Positions 1 through 11,934 of a DNA stretch of 64,000 nucleotides are shown piece after piece. The first letter of the stretch is position 1, and each line of letters opens with the position of its first letter. Source of the DNA: Paraburkholderia heleia NBRC 101817 (lineage in GTDB: Bacteria; Pseudomonadota; Gammaproteobacteria; Burkholderiales; Burkholderiaceae); NCBI RefSeq assembly GCF_000739775.1, contig NZ_BBJH01000007.1, positions 279,123-343,122 of the forward strand. The letters are read 5' to 3'. Below the pieces are notes generated by a model. It was not told the origin of the DNA. It saw only the letters and a list, made by a program, of their open reading frames with translations, and made no database searches. The translations under genes were made by a program, and so were the position numbers.

Positions 1-850
1 ACGAAGCCGTCAGTTGGCCCGCCGCCACGTTGGTGATCGTGCGCTCCCTGCCCGCCGAACCCACTGAGACCGTGCTCTGCGCGTTCGTGCCTGCGAAGCT
101 ATAGCTCTTTCCGCCGATCGTCGCGCCCGACGTGTTCGCCACGGCCGCCGTGGTCGTAAGTGTGCCCAGTGCCACGTCGTTTGCATTGGTCGCAACGGCG
201 TTCGTGCCTAGCGCCACTGAGCCGTTACCGGCTGACGTCGATCTGGTACCGATGGCAACCGAGCCGTCGCCGGCCGAAGTCGTCGACGCACCCATCGCCA
301 CCGACCCGTAACCCGACGCCTCGTTGTAACTGCCGATTGCGGAGGAGAAGTCGCCACTAGCGACTGTGCGGTAGCCCAGAGCACTGCTCGCAACGCCGGC
401 CGCCGTTGCGAGCGAACCCACCACGGTTCCAAACGCAGCCGAAGCGGTGGCACCGAAGCCAACCACGCCCGCATTCTGGCCACTGGCAAGCGTGTATTGG
501 CCGATTGCCATTGATCCTGCCCCTGCGGCACTGGCACTGGAGCCGATCGCAAAATTGAACTGCTGGAGATTGCGACCATCCTTTGTAATCAAAAACACAT
601 TTGAAGTATTAGCCGCATAAGCGCCCGTACCAATCGCAACATTTGCGCCAACGCCGTTGTCATTCGCAGCGGTGCTACCCGTCCCGCCAGCGCTATAGGG
701 GTGCGCCTGGCTGGCCACGCCCAGCGCCGCGACGGCAATCGCCACCGCCTTCACATTGCCCTTGGCTTTGCGCTTGCCTTTCGCGTTTTCTGCCACTGCC
801 ACCCACGTTCTTGTGGTTTCGTTCCAGACTGATTGGTATGCCTTGTTCAT
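1..850 (-). CDS. Trimeric autotransporter adhesin (YadA/Hia type), N-terminal part
   Basis: The gene is read from the ATG at 850 and runs off the window at base 1, so only about 283 residues are visible and there is no stop. The N-terminus is a textbook extended signal peptide region (MNKAYQSVWNETTRTWVAVA then a basic AKGKRKAKG stretch and a hydrophobic core). It is followed by YadA-head repeats with recurring GSVAIG/GSVALG/SSALG units spaced about 14 residues apart, and at the window edge by an ERTITNVAAG neck motif. Such proteins trimerise on the cell surface and bind host or matrix ligands; the C-terminal outer-membrane anchor lies outside the window. An AGGGACAGGA ribosome site precedes the ATG. 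The ligand cannot be inferred. Confidence 0.93.
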   Translation of the reverse strand, partial: MNKAYQSVWNETTRTWVAVAENAKGKRKAKGNVKAVAIAVAALGVASQAHPYSAGGTGSTAANDNGVGANVAIGTGAYAANTSNVFLITKDGRNLQQFNFAIGSSASAAGAGSMAIGQYTLASGQNAGVVGFGATASAAFGTVVGSLATAAGVASSALGYRTVASGDFSSAIGSYNEASGYGSVAMGASTTSAGDGSVAIGTRSTSAGNGSVALGTNAVATNANDVALGTLTTTAAVANTSGATIGGKSYSFAGTNAQSTVSVGSAGRERTITNVAAGQLTAS

Positions 851-1335
851 TCCTGTCCCTGGTGAATTTCCTACAGATCTACCGGACCAATAGGTGATGA
901 CAGCAGCAACTTTATGGGCTGGAAATCACAGGGAGAATAAGAGAACTCTTAAAGCAAAAGGCCCTATGCGATAGAGCCGAGATACACGATCAGCAAAGAC
1001 GATGGGGGCAGATCGAAGGCTTCCGCGACACTGTCGATGGCCGATATAAGGGCTTAATAATCAAGCGGAATTTTTCGCTTATTTTTCTCGATCACGCAGA
1101 AATTTATTGCAGAGAATAAATCTCACCTCTATGTCAAGAACATTCCTCACACATTTTCAAAAATCCTGCGCAGACACCTCAATTACATTAAAAATTGCCA
1201 GATCCTTTTCAGAGAATATTGAATCCCGGATTTTCTGGAACGATACGCGCCTGCATACGCATCGAGGTCGTCACTGCCGGCTTCGAATGGCTTGAGCACC
1301 CGTGGACCCAGGCCGCAGCCCGACAAGCTGACTAG
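851..1335. other. AT-richer non-coding region upstream of the adhesin
   Basis: About 485 bp with visibly lower GC than the rest of the window and no convincing gene on either strand. It should hold the promoter of the minus-strand adhesin. Short A/T tracts occur around 1040-1110 and 1180-1220, but no clear -35/-10 pair could be assigned. The base composition may mark a boundary of acquired DNA. Confidence 0.5.
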
Positions 1336-1437
1336 AAGGCAATCGAGTATCGCTTCACTGATATGTTCGTGAAGCAGGAGCACGGCTGGCGTGTTGGAGC
1401 GGCCCGCGTGCGCCGCGAGACGACGGGCGCCATCTGA
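1336..1437 (+). pseudogene. Remnant of a SnoaL-like/DUF4440 (NTF2-fold) gene, 3' end only
   Basis: The plus-strand frame from 1336 reads KAIEYRFTDMFVKQEHGWRV..GAARVRRETTGAI and ends at TGA 1435-1437. The pattern of aromatic-T-D-hydrophobic-F-V-K, G-W-R-V and A-A-R resembles the last two beta strands of SnoaL-like/DUF4440 proteins. An in-frame TAG at 1333-1335 and the lack of any start upstream mean only about 33 residues survive. This looks like the decayed end of a gene; the family call is tentative because so little is left. Confidence 0.4.
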
Positions 1438-1505
1438 CGACGGCGCCCGCGCAGGAGAAAAAGCTGGATTACGCGCCGCGGTGGCGACGCCGGTGCGTCA
1501 GGGGT

Positions 1506-1928
1506 TCAGAACGGCTTGATGACAACCAGCGCCACCGCAGCCAGCATGCCGAGCACGGGAAGCTCGTTGAACATGCGATACCACTTGTCGGAGCGGCGGT
1601 TTTCGCCGCGCTCGAACGTTTTGAGCAAACGTCCGCAGTACGCGTGATAGATGACGAGCAGCGCCACCACGCCCACTTTCGCGTGGATCCACCCCTGGCC
1701 GCGCCCGATCCCCACCACGAGCCACAGCCACAGTCCGCATAGAAGCGCGGGCACGGCGATCATCGTCATGAAGCGGTAGAGCTTGCGCGCCATGATGAGC
1801 AGACGTTTGACGGCCGCGGGTTCGGTTTCCATCGCGAGATTCACGAAGATACGCGGCAGATAGAACAGGCCCGCGAACCACGAGGCGATGAGCACGATGT
1901 GAAACGTCTTGACCCAGAGCATCGACAT
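1506..1928 (-). CDS. hemJ: HemJ/CopD-family membrane protein (probable protoporphyrinogen oxidase)
   Basis: A 140-residue polytopic inner-membrane protein of about the length usual for HemJ. It has three to four hydrophobic segments (about 5-25, 52-74, 84-100 and 120-140). The hallmark N-terminus is WVKTFHIVLIASWFAGLFYL with H10 and an LPR motif at 24-26, and there is a W-I-H-A-K motif (H82, K84); HemJ proteins need a conserved His and Lys of this kind. HemJ converts protoporphyrinogen IX to protoporphyrin IX in haem synthesis. It is often labelled only as CopD family, and copper tolerance is the alternative reading. It lies 75 bp downstream of proA; the start is preceded by a purine-rich but weak site. 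Confidence 0.72.
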   Translation of the reverse strand: MSMLWVKTFHIVLIASWFAGLFYLPRIFVNLAMETEPAAVKRLLIMARKLYRFMTMIAVPALLCGLWLWLVVGIGRGQGWIHAKVGVVALLVIYHAYCGRLLKTFERGENRRSDKWYRMFNELPVLGMLAAVALVVIKPF

Positions 1929-2003
1929 TATTTTTTCTTCTTCGTGAGCGATTGTGCAACGGGGCGGCGGGCCAGGCCGTGCGCCGCCTCGTGCGATACG
2001 CGA

Positions 2004-3290
2004 TTATTGACGGCCTTCACCGTGACCGAGCACCACGTACTTCAGCGAGGTCAGCCCTTCCAGACCGACCGGGCCGCGCGCGTGCAGCTTGTCGTTCGAG
2101 ATACCGATCTCCGCACCCAGACCGAACTCGAAACCGTCGGCAAAGCGCGTCGAGGCGTTCACCATCACGCTCGCCGAGTCGACTTCGCGCAGGAAGCGCA
2201 TGGCGCGGTCGTGGTCTTCGGTGACGATCGCGTCGGTGTGGTGCGACCCATAGGCGTTGATGTGGTCAATCGCGTCGTCGAGCGTGTCGACCACCTTCAC
2301 CGCCAGCACCGGCGCGAGGTACTCGGTACGCCAGTCCTCTTCGGTCGCATCCACCAGCGGAGCGACACCCGCGTCGGCGAGAATCGAGCGTGCCGCCGCA
2401 TCCACGCGCAGCTCGACTTCCTTCTCGCGATACAGGCGGCCAAGCGGCGGCAGCACGTCATGCGCAATGCCGCGCGCCACGAGCAGCGTCTCCATCGTGT
2501 TGCAGGTGCCGTAGCGGTGCGTCTTGGCGTTGTCGCACACGCTCAGCGCTTTCGCGAGATCGGCGCGGTCGTCCACGTAGACGTGACAGATGCCGTCGAG
2601 GTGCTTGATCATCGGTACGCGCGCCTCCGCCATCAGGCGCTCGATCAGGCTCTTGCCGCCGCGCGGCACGATCACGTCCACGAATTCCGTCATCGTGATG
2701 AGCTTGCCCACGGCCGCGCGGTCGGCGGTCTCGACCACCTGCACTGCGTCCTGCGGCAATCCCGCCGCCGCCAGCCCTTCGCCAATCAGCTTCGCGAGCG
2801 CGGTATTGCATTCGAGCGCCTCGGACCCGCCGCGCAGAATCGTGGCGTTGCCCGACTTCAGGCACAGGGCCGCCGCGTCGATCGTCACGTTCGGCCGCGA
2901 TTCGTAGATGATGCCGATCACGCCCAGCGGCACGCGCATCTGCCCGACCTGAATGCCGCTCGGGCGGAACTTGAGGTTGCTGATCTCGCCGATGGGGTCC
3001 GCCAGCGCCGCGACCTGGCGAAGGCCCTCGACCATCGTCCTGAGCGCCTTGTCCGACAGCGTGAGGCGGTCGATGAACGCCGCGTCGTGACCCTTCTCCT
3101 GCGCGCGTGCGAGGTCGCGCGCGTTGGCATCCTTCAAATGCTGCGCGTCGCGCTCGATGGCTTGCGCCACCGCTTCGAGTGCCGCGTTCTTCGCGGCTGT
3201 CGAGGCCCGTGCCATCGCGCGCGACGCGTTGCGGGCGCGGCGGCCGAGGCCGGTCATGTACTGGTCGATATCCATGGTGTCTGTCGTCAT
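2004..3290 (-). CDS. proA: Gamma-glutamyl phosphate reductase
   Basis: This cytosolic NADPH-dependent enzyme reduces L-glutamyl-5-phosphate to glutamate-5-semialdehyde, the second step of proline synthesis. The 428-residue product is the usual length. It carries the aldehyde-dehydrogenase-like fold with the NADP-binding segment [18 protein letters not shown] and the catalytic cysteine C263 in [12 protein letters not shown]-terminal residues [20 protein letters not shown] match the family. It is the second-to-last gene of the minus-strand block and lies 185 bp from holA. A second in-frame Met at residue 6 could also be the start. Confidence 0.97.
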   Translation of the reverse strand: MTTDTMDIDQYMTGLGRRARNASRAMARASTAAKNAALEAVAQAIERDAQHLKDANARDLARAQEKGHDAAFIDRLTLSDKALRTMVEGLRQVAALADPIGEISNLKFRPSGIQVGQMRVPLGVIGIIYESRPNVTIDAAALCLKSGNATILRGGSEALECNTALAKLIGEGLAAAGLPQDAVQVVETADRAAVGKLITMTEFVDVIVPRGGKSLIERLMAEARVPMIKHLDGICHVYVDDRADLAKALSVCDNAKTHRYGTCNTMETLLVARGIAHDVLPPLGRLYREKEVELRVDAAARSILADAGVAPLVDATEEDWRTEYLAPVLAVKVVDTLDDAIDHINAYGSHHTDAIVTEDHDRAMRFLREVDSASVMVNASTRFADGFEFGLGAEIGISNDKLHARGPVGLEGLTSLKYVVLGHGEGRQ

Positions 3291-3475
3291 GCGGCGCGTG
3301 AGGCGCAGTCCAATGAACTGCCGGCAGCGCGGTTCGATTCAAAGCGGTTCAGGCCGATTTTAAGGCCAGCCGCCAAGGTTTGCTGGACGTGGCCGGGCGG
3401 CACGACAGGCCCATCGGCTGCACGGCAGGTGTAAAGCAGGCGCCGTAGTGCCGGTTCAGGCAAGCGCGGAACGCT

Positions 3476-4678
3476 TTAGTCTTGCCGGCGCGACGGCCCT
3501 GCGGTGCGCGGTCGGGCCGCGGTAGCTGCGGCGGCTGCCGCCACGGCTGGGCTGGCTGGCTGCGCGCGCCCCGGCGCCGCACCAGCACCGGCATGCGCGC
3601 CGGCGCGCGCCTGCGCTCCACCGTCGCGAGGCGCGGCCACGGTCATGGCGAGTTCGAACAGGCCATCCCAGGCATCGGGCGGCAGTGCATTGCGCCAGTC
3701 GGCGCGCGCTTGCCCCGAAAGGCCCTTGACCTGGCGGTCGAGGCGCGCCGCGAGCGCGAGCCCGCGCTCAAGCGTCGCCTCACTCAGACGCGACAGCGCC
3801 GGCCCGATGAGCCGCTCGCGCGGCCCCCACACGCGGTTCTCGCGCAGCAGCATGGCGAGCGGCTTGCCCGCCGCCACGCCGCGCTTGATGCGCAACAACG
3901 TACGGATTTCCTCGACCACGGCCCACAGCACCAGCACTGAAGCCTCGCCTTCGCCCTGCAGCCCGTCGAGCATGCGCGCGAGGCGTCCGGCGTCGCCTGT
4001 GAGCATCGCTTCGTTGAGCTTGAATACGTCGTAGCGCGCGACGTTGAGCACGGCGTCGTGAATCTGCTCGAAGCTCAGCACGCCTTGTGGATAAAGCAAA
4101 CCGAGCTTCTGGATTTCCTGATGCGCCGCCAGCAGGTTGCCTTCCACGCGCTCCGCCACGAATTGCAGCGCGCGCCGGCCGTCTTCGCCGGGCGCCACGC
4201 GCTGCCCCTGCAGCGCCAGACGCTGGCCGATCCAGTTCGGCAGCGCCGCGCGTTCCACGGGCTCGATCTTCAGCGCAACACCGCTCTCAGCCAACGCCGT
4301 GAACCACGCCGACTTCTGCGTGGCGGCGTCGAGGCGAGGCAGCGTGACGAGCATCAGCACGTCGGGATTCGAGGCGGCGGCGAGCGTCTTGAGCGCGTCC
4401 GCGCCTTCCTTGCCGGGCTTGCCCGACGGAATGCGCAACTCCACCAGTTGACGATCGCCGAAGAGCGACATCGACTGGCTCGCGCCGAGGAGCGAACTCC
4501 AGTCGAAGCCGCGCTCGACGGTGAACACCGAGCGGTCGGTGAAGCCCGCCGCGCGGGCGGCCGCGCGGATGCGGTCGCACGCCTCCTGGGCGAGCAGGTG
4601 TTCGTCGCCGTAGACGACGTACAGGCCGGCCAGCCCTTTCGCGAGATGCGGTTCGAGTGCGTCGGGTCGCAGTTGCAT
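3476..4678 (-). CDS. holA: DNA polymerase III delta subunit
   Basis: HolA is the clamp-loader subunit that opens the beta sliding clamp. The start is set at 4678 (MQLRPDALEPHLAKGLAGLY), giving 400 residues; a longer upstream reading is unsupported. Family features are the N-terminal LYVVYGDEHLLAQEACDRI segment, which begins the AAA+-like domain, and the conserved LPRLDAATQKSAW and LLRIKRG regions. E. coli HolA has about 343 residues; the excess is a C-terminal Ala/Pro/Gly/Arg-rich tail of about 50 residues that looks disordered. It sits 43 bp downstream of lptE, with which it is normally paired. Confidence 0.95.
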   Translation of the reverse strand: MQLRPDALEPHLAKGLAGLYVVYGDEHLLAQEACDRIRAAARAAGFTDRSVFTVERGFDWSSLLGASQSMSLFGDRQLVELRIPSGKPGKEGADALKTLAAASNPDVLMLVTLPRLDAATQKSAWFTALAESGVALKIEPVERAALPNWIGQRLALQGQRVAPGEDGRRALQFVAERVEGNLLAAHQEIQKLGLLYPQGVLSFEQIHDAVLNVARYDVFKLNEAMLTGDAGRLARMLDGLQGEGEASVLVLWAVVEEIRTLLRIKRGVAAGKPLAMLLRENRVWGPRERLIGPALSRLSEATLERGLALAARLDRQVKGLSGQARADWRNALPPDAWDGLFELAMTVAAPRDGGAQARAGAHAGAGAAPGRAQPASPAVAAAAAATAARPRTAGPSRRQD

Positions 4679-4721
4679 GGCGCTCGGTCGAAGATCGCTC
4701 AGTAGAGGGAAACCGCGCGCA

Positions 4722-5285
4722 TCACAGCGGCGGCGGCGGCAGCGGCGCGCGCGGCGCGACACCCGGCACGACCTGATCGGGCGTCGGGTTGATCGATTTC
4801 AGCACGGCCAGCCGCCGCATGAGCTGGTCGACAGCGTCGTTCTGCATGTCGGTGAACAGCAGATCGGCTTCCTGCGTCTTGGCGGTCGAGAACTGATCGC
4901 TGTAGGTCATCGCGCGGTTCAGCGAAATCATGCTCGGCTGGATCAGCACGGTGCCGTCCGGTCTCATTAGCGTGTAGTTCAGCGAATAGTTGACCTGATA
5001 TTCCACCACCGCGCCGAGCGAATTGAGCGTGAGCGTGCTGAAGCTGCGCCCTTCGGAAACGCGCAGCACGGCGTCGGCGTTGGCCACCGAGTCGACCACG
5101 ACCGAATCGCTGCCGCCTTCGACCATACGCGAGAGACGCCCGACGAGCGGCGGCGGCGCGCCGACGACGGCGAGGCGCTTGAAGGCGAAGTTCTCCTCGC
5201 CGCGCAGCTGGAAGCCGCACGCCGAGAGGGCCAGCGCGCTGCCCGCCACGAGCGGGAACAACCTGAGAAACGATCTGCGAATCAC
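4722..5285 (-). CDS. lptE: LPS-assembly lipoprotein LptE
   Basis: LptE is the outer-membrane lipoprotein that plugs the LptD barrel during lipopolysaccharide insertion. The start chosen is GTG at 5283-5285 because AGGGAG lies 5 nt upstream and the product (187 residues) then begins with a clean lipoprotein signal: VIRRSFLRLFPLVAGSALAL followed by the lipobox LSAC. Cys becomes the lipidated N-terminus. The mature part starts GFQLRGEENFAFKRL, typical of the family, and ends in a Pro/Leu tail. An ATG two bases upstream is out of frame and runs straight into TGA. It lies between leuS and holA, the usual arrangement. Confidence 0.93.
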   Translation of the reverse strand: MIRRSFLRLFPLVAGSALALSACGFQLRGEENFAFKRLAVVGAPPPLVGRLSRMVEGGSDSVVVDSVANADAVLRVSEGRSFSTLTLNSLGAVVEYQVNYSLNYTLMRPDGTVLIQPSMISLNRAMTYSDQFSTAKTQEADLLFTDMQNDAVDQLMRRLAVLKSINPTPDQVVPGVAPRAPLPPPPL

Positions 5286-5386
5286 ATGGACTCCCTGGGT
5301 TCGCGACAGAGTCGCCGGTGTCGGCTGAATGGCGGCGCGCGGTGCTTCGCGCGCCACGCCGCTCAACATGGCCTGGGTTTGCCTCG

Positions 5387-8101
<2,715 letters not shown>

Positions 8102-8136
8102 TTATACCGTTGACTGGCACGCGCTCAGTCGCGTAC

Positions 8137-8568
8137 TCAATGCGCGCCGGCGGGCGGCTCCGTGACGAAGCCGAGGCGCGTGAGCCCGGCCTGCTGCGCG
8201 GCGCCCATGACCTGGGCGATCACGTCGTAGCGCGTCTCGCGCGCGGCGCGCAGTTGCAGTTCGGGCTGCTGCGACTCGGGCTCTTTACCCGCTGCCGTGA
8301 AGCGCGCGCGCAGTTCGTCGAGCGTGACGGGCTGGGCGTTCCAGAAGAGCTTGCCGGCGGCGTCGATGGAGAGCGTGACGGTCTGCGCCGTTTGCTGCAC
8401 CGGCTCGGCGACGACCTTCGGCAAATCGAGCCGGATCGCATGCGTGAAGAGCGGCGCGGTGATGATGAAGATGACGAGCAGCACGAGCATGACGTCGATG
8501 AGCGGCGTCATGTTGATCTCCGACATCGGTGCCGCATCGCGCTTCTTTTCGAGTCCGCCGAATGCCAT
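8137..8568 (-). CDS. exbD: ExbD/TolR biopolymer transport protein
   Basis: A 143-residue protein with a short cytosolic N-terminus, one membrane helix (about 23-43) and a periplasmic domain. The helix carries the essential proton-carrying Asp in NMTPLIDVMLVLLVIFI. With ExbB it forms a proton-driven motor that energises TonB (or Tol) at the outer membrane. The start is preceded by TAGGAGGC inside the 3' end of exbB, whose stop lies only 12 bp upstream. No tonB is next to it, so TonB versus Tol partnership cannot be decided from sequence alone; the true tolQRA set is normally elsewhere. Confidence 0.92.
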   Translation of the reverse strand: MAFGGLEKKRDAAPMSEINMTPLIDVMLVLLVIFIITAPLFTHAIRLDLPKVVAEPVQQTAQTVTLSIDAAGKLFWNAQPVTLDELRARFTAAGKEPESQQPELQLRAARETRYDVIAQVMGAAQQAGLTRLGFVTEPPAGAH

Positions 8569-8580
8569 ACGCGCTGCCTC

Positions 8581-9309
8581 CTACGACTCGGCGCGCGCGC
8601 CTTCGCGCAGCGCGCCCTGCGCACCTTCGCGGCGCAGCGGCGCGCCTTCGGGCGCGCAGGCATAGGCGTGCAGATCGTGCGCGAAACCGTCGAGATCGTC
8701 GCAGAGCTGGCGCACGAGGCGGCCCAGCACGTTATAGGCGAGCACCGCCGGAATCGCGACGACGAGACCGAAGGCCGTCATGATGAGCGCCTCGCCCACC
8801 GGGCCGGCCACGTTCTCGATCATCGCCTGGCCGCTCGCGGCGATGCTGCCGAGCGCGTGGTAGATGCCCCAGACGGTGCCGAGCAGACCGACGAACGGCG
8901 CCGTGCTGCCCACCGAGGCGAGCAGGACCTGCCCGAACTCGAGGCGCCGCTGCGACGCCTGCAGCGCGCCGCGCAGCGCACGCAGCACGCGCTCGCCGCG
9001 ATCCACGCGCGCGAGCAGCATGCCGGGCGCCTCGGCTTCCTCGGCGGCGAGCGCCGCCTGCGCGAGCGGCAGGAACACGCGCTCGCGGTCGAGCGCACGC
9101 ATGGCGGCAACACCGTCTGCGAGCGTGCGCCCCTGCCAGAAGCGCGCCACGGCGCGCGGCCCCTGGCGCTTCGCGCGCAGCAGGATCCAGCTCTTGATGA
9201 TGAGAAAACACCAGCTCGCGACCGACATGGCGAGCAATACCCACGCAACCGCATGGGTGACCGCGTCGCCCGTCTGCAGATAGTGAATGACTCCGGAACT
9301 CGCGGCCAT
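8581..9309 (-). CDS. exbB: ExbB/TolQ/MotA proton-channel protein
   Basis: A 242-residue inner-membrane protein that forms the pentameric channel around ExbD. Starting at 9309 (MAASSGVIHYLQTGDAVTHA), it has an N-terminal helix (about 20-40), a long cytosolic loop, and two C-terminal helices with the family signature GLLGTVWGIYHALGSIA followed by EALIMTAFGLVVAIPAVLAY. It is 53 bp downstream of dapB and directly upstream of exbD, so the pair is co-transcribed. The open frame continues upstream across dapB in another frame, which was discarded. Confidence 0.93.
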   Translation of the reverse strand: MAASSGVIHYLQTGDAVTHAVAWVLLAMSVASWCFLIIKSWILLRAKRQGPRAVARFWQGRTLADGVAAMRALDRERVFLPLAQAALAAEEAEAPGMLLARVDRGERVLRALRGALQASQRRLEFGQVLLASVGSTAPFVGLLGTVWGIYHALGSIAASGQAMIENVAGPVGEALIMTAFGLVVAIPAVLAYNVLGRLVRQLCDDLDGFAHDLHAYACAPEGAPLRREGAQGALREGARAES

Positions 9310-9362
9310 CGGACCTCGCTCACTGTCGGTCCGGCGCGGGCGCCGGACCGTAGGGGAAACGC

Positions 9363-10160
9363 TCAGCGCAGGCCGAGCACGTCCTGCATATCGTACAGGC
9401 CATGGGCCTTGTCCTGCAGAAAGCGCGCGGCGCGCACGCTGCCCTGCGCATAGGAAAGGCGGCTCGAGGACTTGTGCGTGATCTCGATGCGCTCGCCAAT
9501 GCCTGCGAACAGCACCGTATGATCGCCGACGATATCGCCGCCGCGAATCGCCGAAAACCCGATCGCCGAAGGGTCGCGCTCGCCCGTCACGCCTTCGCGA
9601 CCGTACACGGCGCATTCGTCGAGATTGCGGCCGAGCGCGTGCGCCACGGCCTCGCCCATCGCAAGCGCGGTGCCCGAGGGCGCGTCGACCTTGTGGCGAT
9701 GATGCGCCTCGATGATCTCGATGTCGTAGCCGGTCTCGAAAAAGCGCGCCGCGTATTCGAGCAGCTTGAGCGTGACGTTCACGCCCACGCTCATGTTGGC
9801 CGCGAACACGATGCCGACCTTTTGCGCGGCGGCACCGAGCTGCGCCTTTTGCTGGGCGTCGAAGCCGGTCGTGCCGATCACCATCTTCACGCCGTGGCGC
9901 TGGGCCGCCTCGAGATGCACGAGCGTGCCTTCGGGGCGCGTGAAGTCGATCAGGCAGTCGCTTTGCGCGAAGACCTGCTCGATGTCGTCGGTGACGCGCA
10001 CGCCGGTGTCCTTGCCGAGGAACGCGCCAGCGTCCTGGCCGACGGCGGCCGAGCCTTTGCGCACGAGCGCGCCCGAGAGCGTGACGTCGGGCGAATTCAG
10101 GACGGTTTCGATGAGCATGCGGCCCATGCGGCCCGATGCCCCGGCGATTGCGATTTTCAT
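9363..10160 (-). CDS. dapB: 4-hydroxy-tetrahydrodipicolinate reductase
   Basis: DapB reduces the cyclic product of DapA to tetrahydrodipicolinate in the lysine/diaminopimelate pathway needed for cell wall and lysine. The 265-residue product from 10160 begins [20 protein letters not shown], with the GASGRMG dinucleotide-binding loop. It carries the substrate motif [20 protein letters not shown] with the catalytic His and Lys. The length is normal (E. coli 273). It follows bamE by 169 bp on the same strand. Confidence 0.97.
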   Translation of the reverse strand: MKIAIAGASGRMGRMLIETVLNSPDVTLSGALVRKGSAAVGQDAGAFLGKDTGVRVTDDIEQVFAQSDCLIDFTRPEGTLVHLEAAQRHGVKMVIGTTGFDAQQKAQLGAAAQKVGIVFAANMSVGVNVTLKLLEYAARFFETGYDIEIIEAHHRHKVDAPSGTALAMGEAVAHALGRNLDECAVYGREGVTGERDPSAIGFSAIRGGDIVGDHTVLFAGIGERIEITHKSSSRLSYAQGSVRAARFLQDKAHGLYDMQDVLGLR

Positions 10161-10329
10161 GAGTCTTCCTGCCAATGTGTCGCTGGCCGCGGTGCCGGGT
10201 GCCACCTGGCGCCACGAAGCGCCGCCGCCAAAAAACGCGGCGGCCGGTAGTGACCCCCGGCCGCCGGATCGAAGCGTGGCGCGCCTCGCGCACCCCGCTC
10301 TGCCTGTCTTACCGGCTGGGTTTGCCGGA

Positions 10330-11268
10330 TCAGTTGCTCGGGGCCGCAGCAGCCCCGGAAGCCGGCACCGTGGGCGGCGCGGCGAGCGACGAATCCCGCG
10401 CGGGGCCCGACGGCGCCGCATTGGTGTCGCCGGTGCCTTGCGCGCCAGCGGTCGGGCCGACCGGGTTGCTCGGCGGCACGCCCTGGATTTGCGGCTGCGG
10501 CTGGCGATGCAACTGAACCTGCGAGGGCATCGTGCCGACGTTCTGCGGCAGCGCCGACGATTGCGGGTTGCCCGCGCGCACCGAAGGCGTGAGACCGGCA
10601 GGCGTCTGCACGGCTTCCGTGGCGCGGTTCGCGGCGGCGGCCGCCTGCGCGTTGGCATCCTGCGGCAGCGCGTTGGTGGCGGTGCCGAGTTCGGACGACG
10701 GCGTGCGCGCCGTGTCGCCAACCGTCGGGCCTGTCGCGCTCGAAGCCTGGTCGGGCGCGCCTGCTGCAGCCGCCACCGGCGCCGAAGCGCCCGACGCGGG
10801 CGCAGCCGCGACGGCCTTCTTCTTGCCGCTGCGGTCACCGTCGATTTCGGCGAGCAGTTCGAGATTCGACGGCAGGTCTTCACCGCCCGACCAGCTCGCT
10901 ACGCGGTCGCCTTCGAACAGCACGACGAAGTCGCGCTGCTGGACCACGGCGGTCGAGCCGCGCTTGAAATAGAAGATGTAGTCCCAGCGGTTCGCATGGA
11001 ACATGTCGGTGAGGAGCGGCGTGCCGAGCAGCTGCTTGACCTCGGCGCGCGACATGCCCACCTTCATTTGCGCCGCGGCTTCCGCCGAGACGAAATTGCC
11101 TTGCACGATGGTAATGCGGTAAGGCGTAATGCTCTGGGCGATGCGCTGCGTCACGCTGTTGTAGGTGGAACAGCCGGCGAGCGCCGCGAACGCGGCCGCA
11201 GCCAGCAGGGTGCACGCCAGGCGGCCGCCGTGCATGCGCCGGCCGATCGTTGTGAATTCTGGAATCAT
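10330..11268 (-). CDS. bamE: Outer-membrane assembly factor BamE with long C-terminal extension
   Basis: BamE is a lipoprotein of the Bam machine that folds outer-membrane beta-barrels. Read from 11268 the product has 312 residues: a signal peptide ending in the lipobox LAGC (Cys about residue 33), then the SmpA/OmlA domain with [20 protein letters not shown] and [13 protein letters not shown], ending near residue 145. The remaining ~165 residues are Ala/Gln/Pro/Thr-rich and of low complexity, whereas E. coli BamE is 113 residues in total. The start could instead be the Met 11 codons downstream (MHGGRL), which keeps the lipobox. It is divergent from fur. Confidence 0.9.
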   Translation of the reverse strand: MIPEFTTIGRRMHGGRLACTLLAAAAFAALAGCSTYNSVTQRIAQSITPYRITIVQGNFVSAEAAAQMKVGMSRAEVKQLLGTPLLTDMFHANRWDYIFYFKRGSTAVVQQRDFVVLFEGDRVASWSGGEDLPSNLELLAEIDGDRSGKKKAVAAAPASGASAPVAAAAGAPDQASSATGPTVGDTARTPSSELGTATNALPQDANAQAAAAANRATEAVQTPAGLTPSVRAGNPQSSALPQNVGTMPSQVQLHRQPQPQIQGVPPSNPVGPTAGAQGTGDTNAAPSGPARDSSLAAPPTVPASGAAAAPSN

Positions 11269-11404
11269 TTCCCTCACCGTGCGGGCTTTTCGCGAAGCCG
11301 CGCGTATTCTGTAGAAGATCGTTCGAAGTTCTGGCGAAAATGCCCGGAACGGTAAAAACGCATTAACATAACAACCTGGCATTGTACTCCAGGGACTTAT
11401 CGTC

Positions 11405-11833
11405 ATGACCAATCCAACCGATCTCAAGAACATCGGCCTCAAGGCGACACTGCCTCGCCTCAAGATCCTGGAGATTTTTCAGCACAGCGCGGTGCGCCAC
11501 CTGACCGCGGAAGACGTCTATCGCAACCTGCTGAACGAGGAGCTCGACATCGGCCTCGCCACGGTCTACCGGGTCCTCACGCAGTTCGAGCAGGCCGGGT
11601 TGCTCACGCGCAGCAACTTCGAATCGGGCAAGGCGGTGTTCGAGCTGAACGAGGGTAGTCACCACGACCATCTCGTTTGTCTCGACTGCGGCATCGTTGA
11701 AGAATTCTTCGACCCCGAAATCGAAAAGCGCCAGCAGCTGATCGCCACGGAGCGCGGCTTCAAGCTCCAGGAGCACGCGCTCGCCCTGTACGGCGCCTGC
11801 ACGAAGGAAAACTGCCCGCACCGCAAGCACTGA
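11405..11833 (+). CDS. fur: Ferric uptake regulator Fur
   Basis: Fur is the Fe(II)-sensing repressor of iron-acquisition genes. The 142-residue protein has the N-terminal winged helix ([15 protein letters not shown], then [11 protein letters not shown] and the recognition helix around [14 protein letters not shown]). The metal-binding dimerisation domain follows, with HHDH at 86-89, C92-x2-C95 and C132-x4-C137. Length and motifs are intact. It is divergent from bamE with 136 bp between the two starts, the standard Burkholderia context. A perfect palindromic terminator follows 30 bp after the stop. Confidence 0.97.
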   Translation: MTNPTDLKNIGLKATLPRLKILEIFQHSAVRHLTAEDVYRNLLNEELDIGLATVYRVLTQFEQAGLLTRSNFESGKAVFELNEGSHHDHLVCLDCGIVEEFFDPEIEKRQQLIATERGFKLQEHALALYGACTKENCPHRKH

Positions 11834-11863
11834 GCGCTTGCGGCTTGCAGGCCGCAGAAAAGG

Positions 11864-11893
11864 AAACGCCACGGCAGATCTGCCGTGGCGTTT
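11864..11893. terminator. Bidirectional terminator between fur and allA
   Basis: A fully perfect 30-bp palindrome whose left half is AAACGCCACGGCAGA, with no unpaired loop base, ending in T-tracts on both strands. It lies between the convergent fur (stop 11833) and allA (stop 11935) genes and can end transcription from both sides. Confidence 0.9.
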
Positions 11894-11934
11894 TCGTTTG
11901 GGCAAGCCGGTCTCCGGGAGGAGCCGGATGCACC

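Noticed and set aside
1107..1295. 62-codon plus-strand frame in the AT-richer region
   Set aside because: No ribosome site, no similarity to a known family, and it arises from chance lack of stops.
1899..3434. 511-codon plus-strand frame across proA
   Set aside because: Antisense shadow; rich in Arg and His with no domain.
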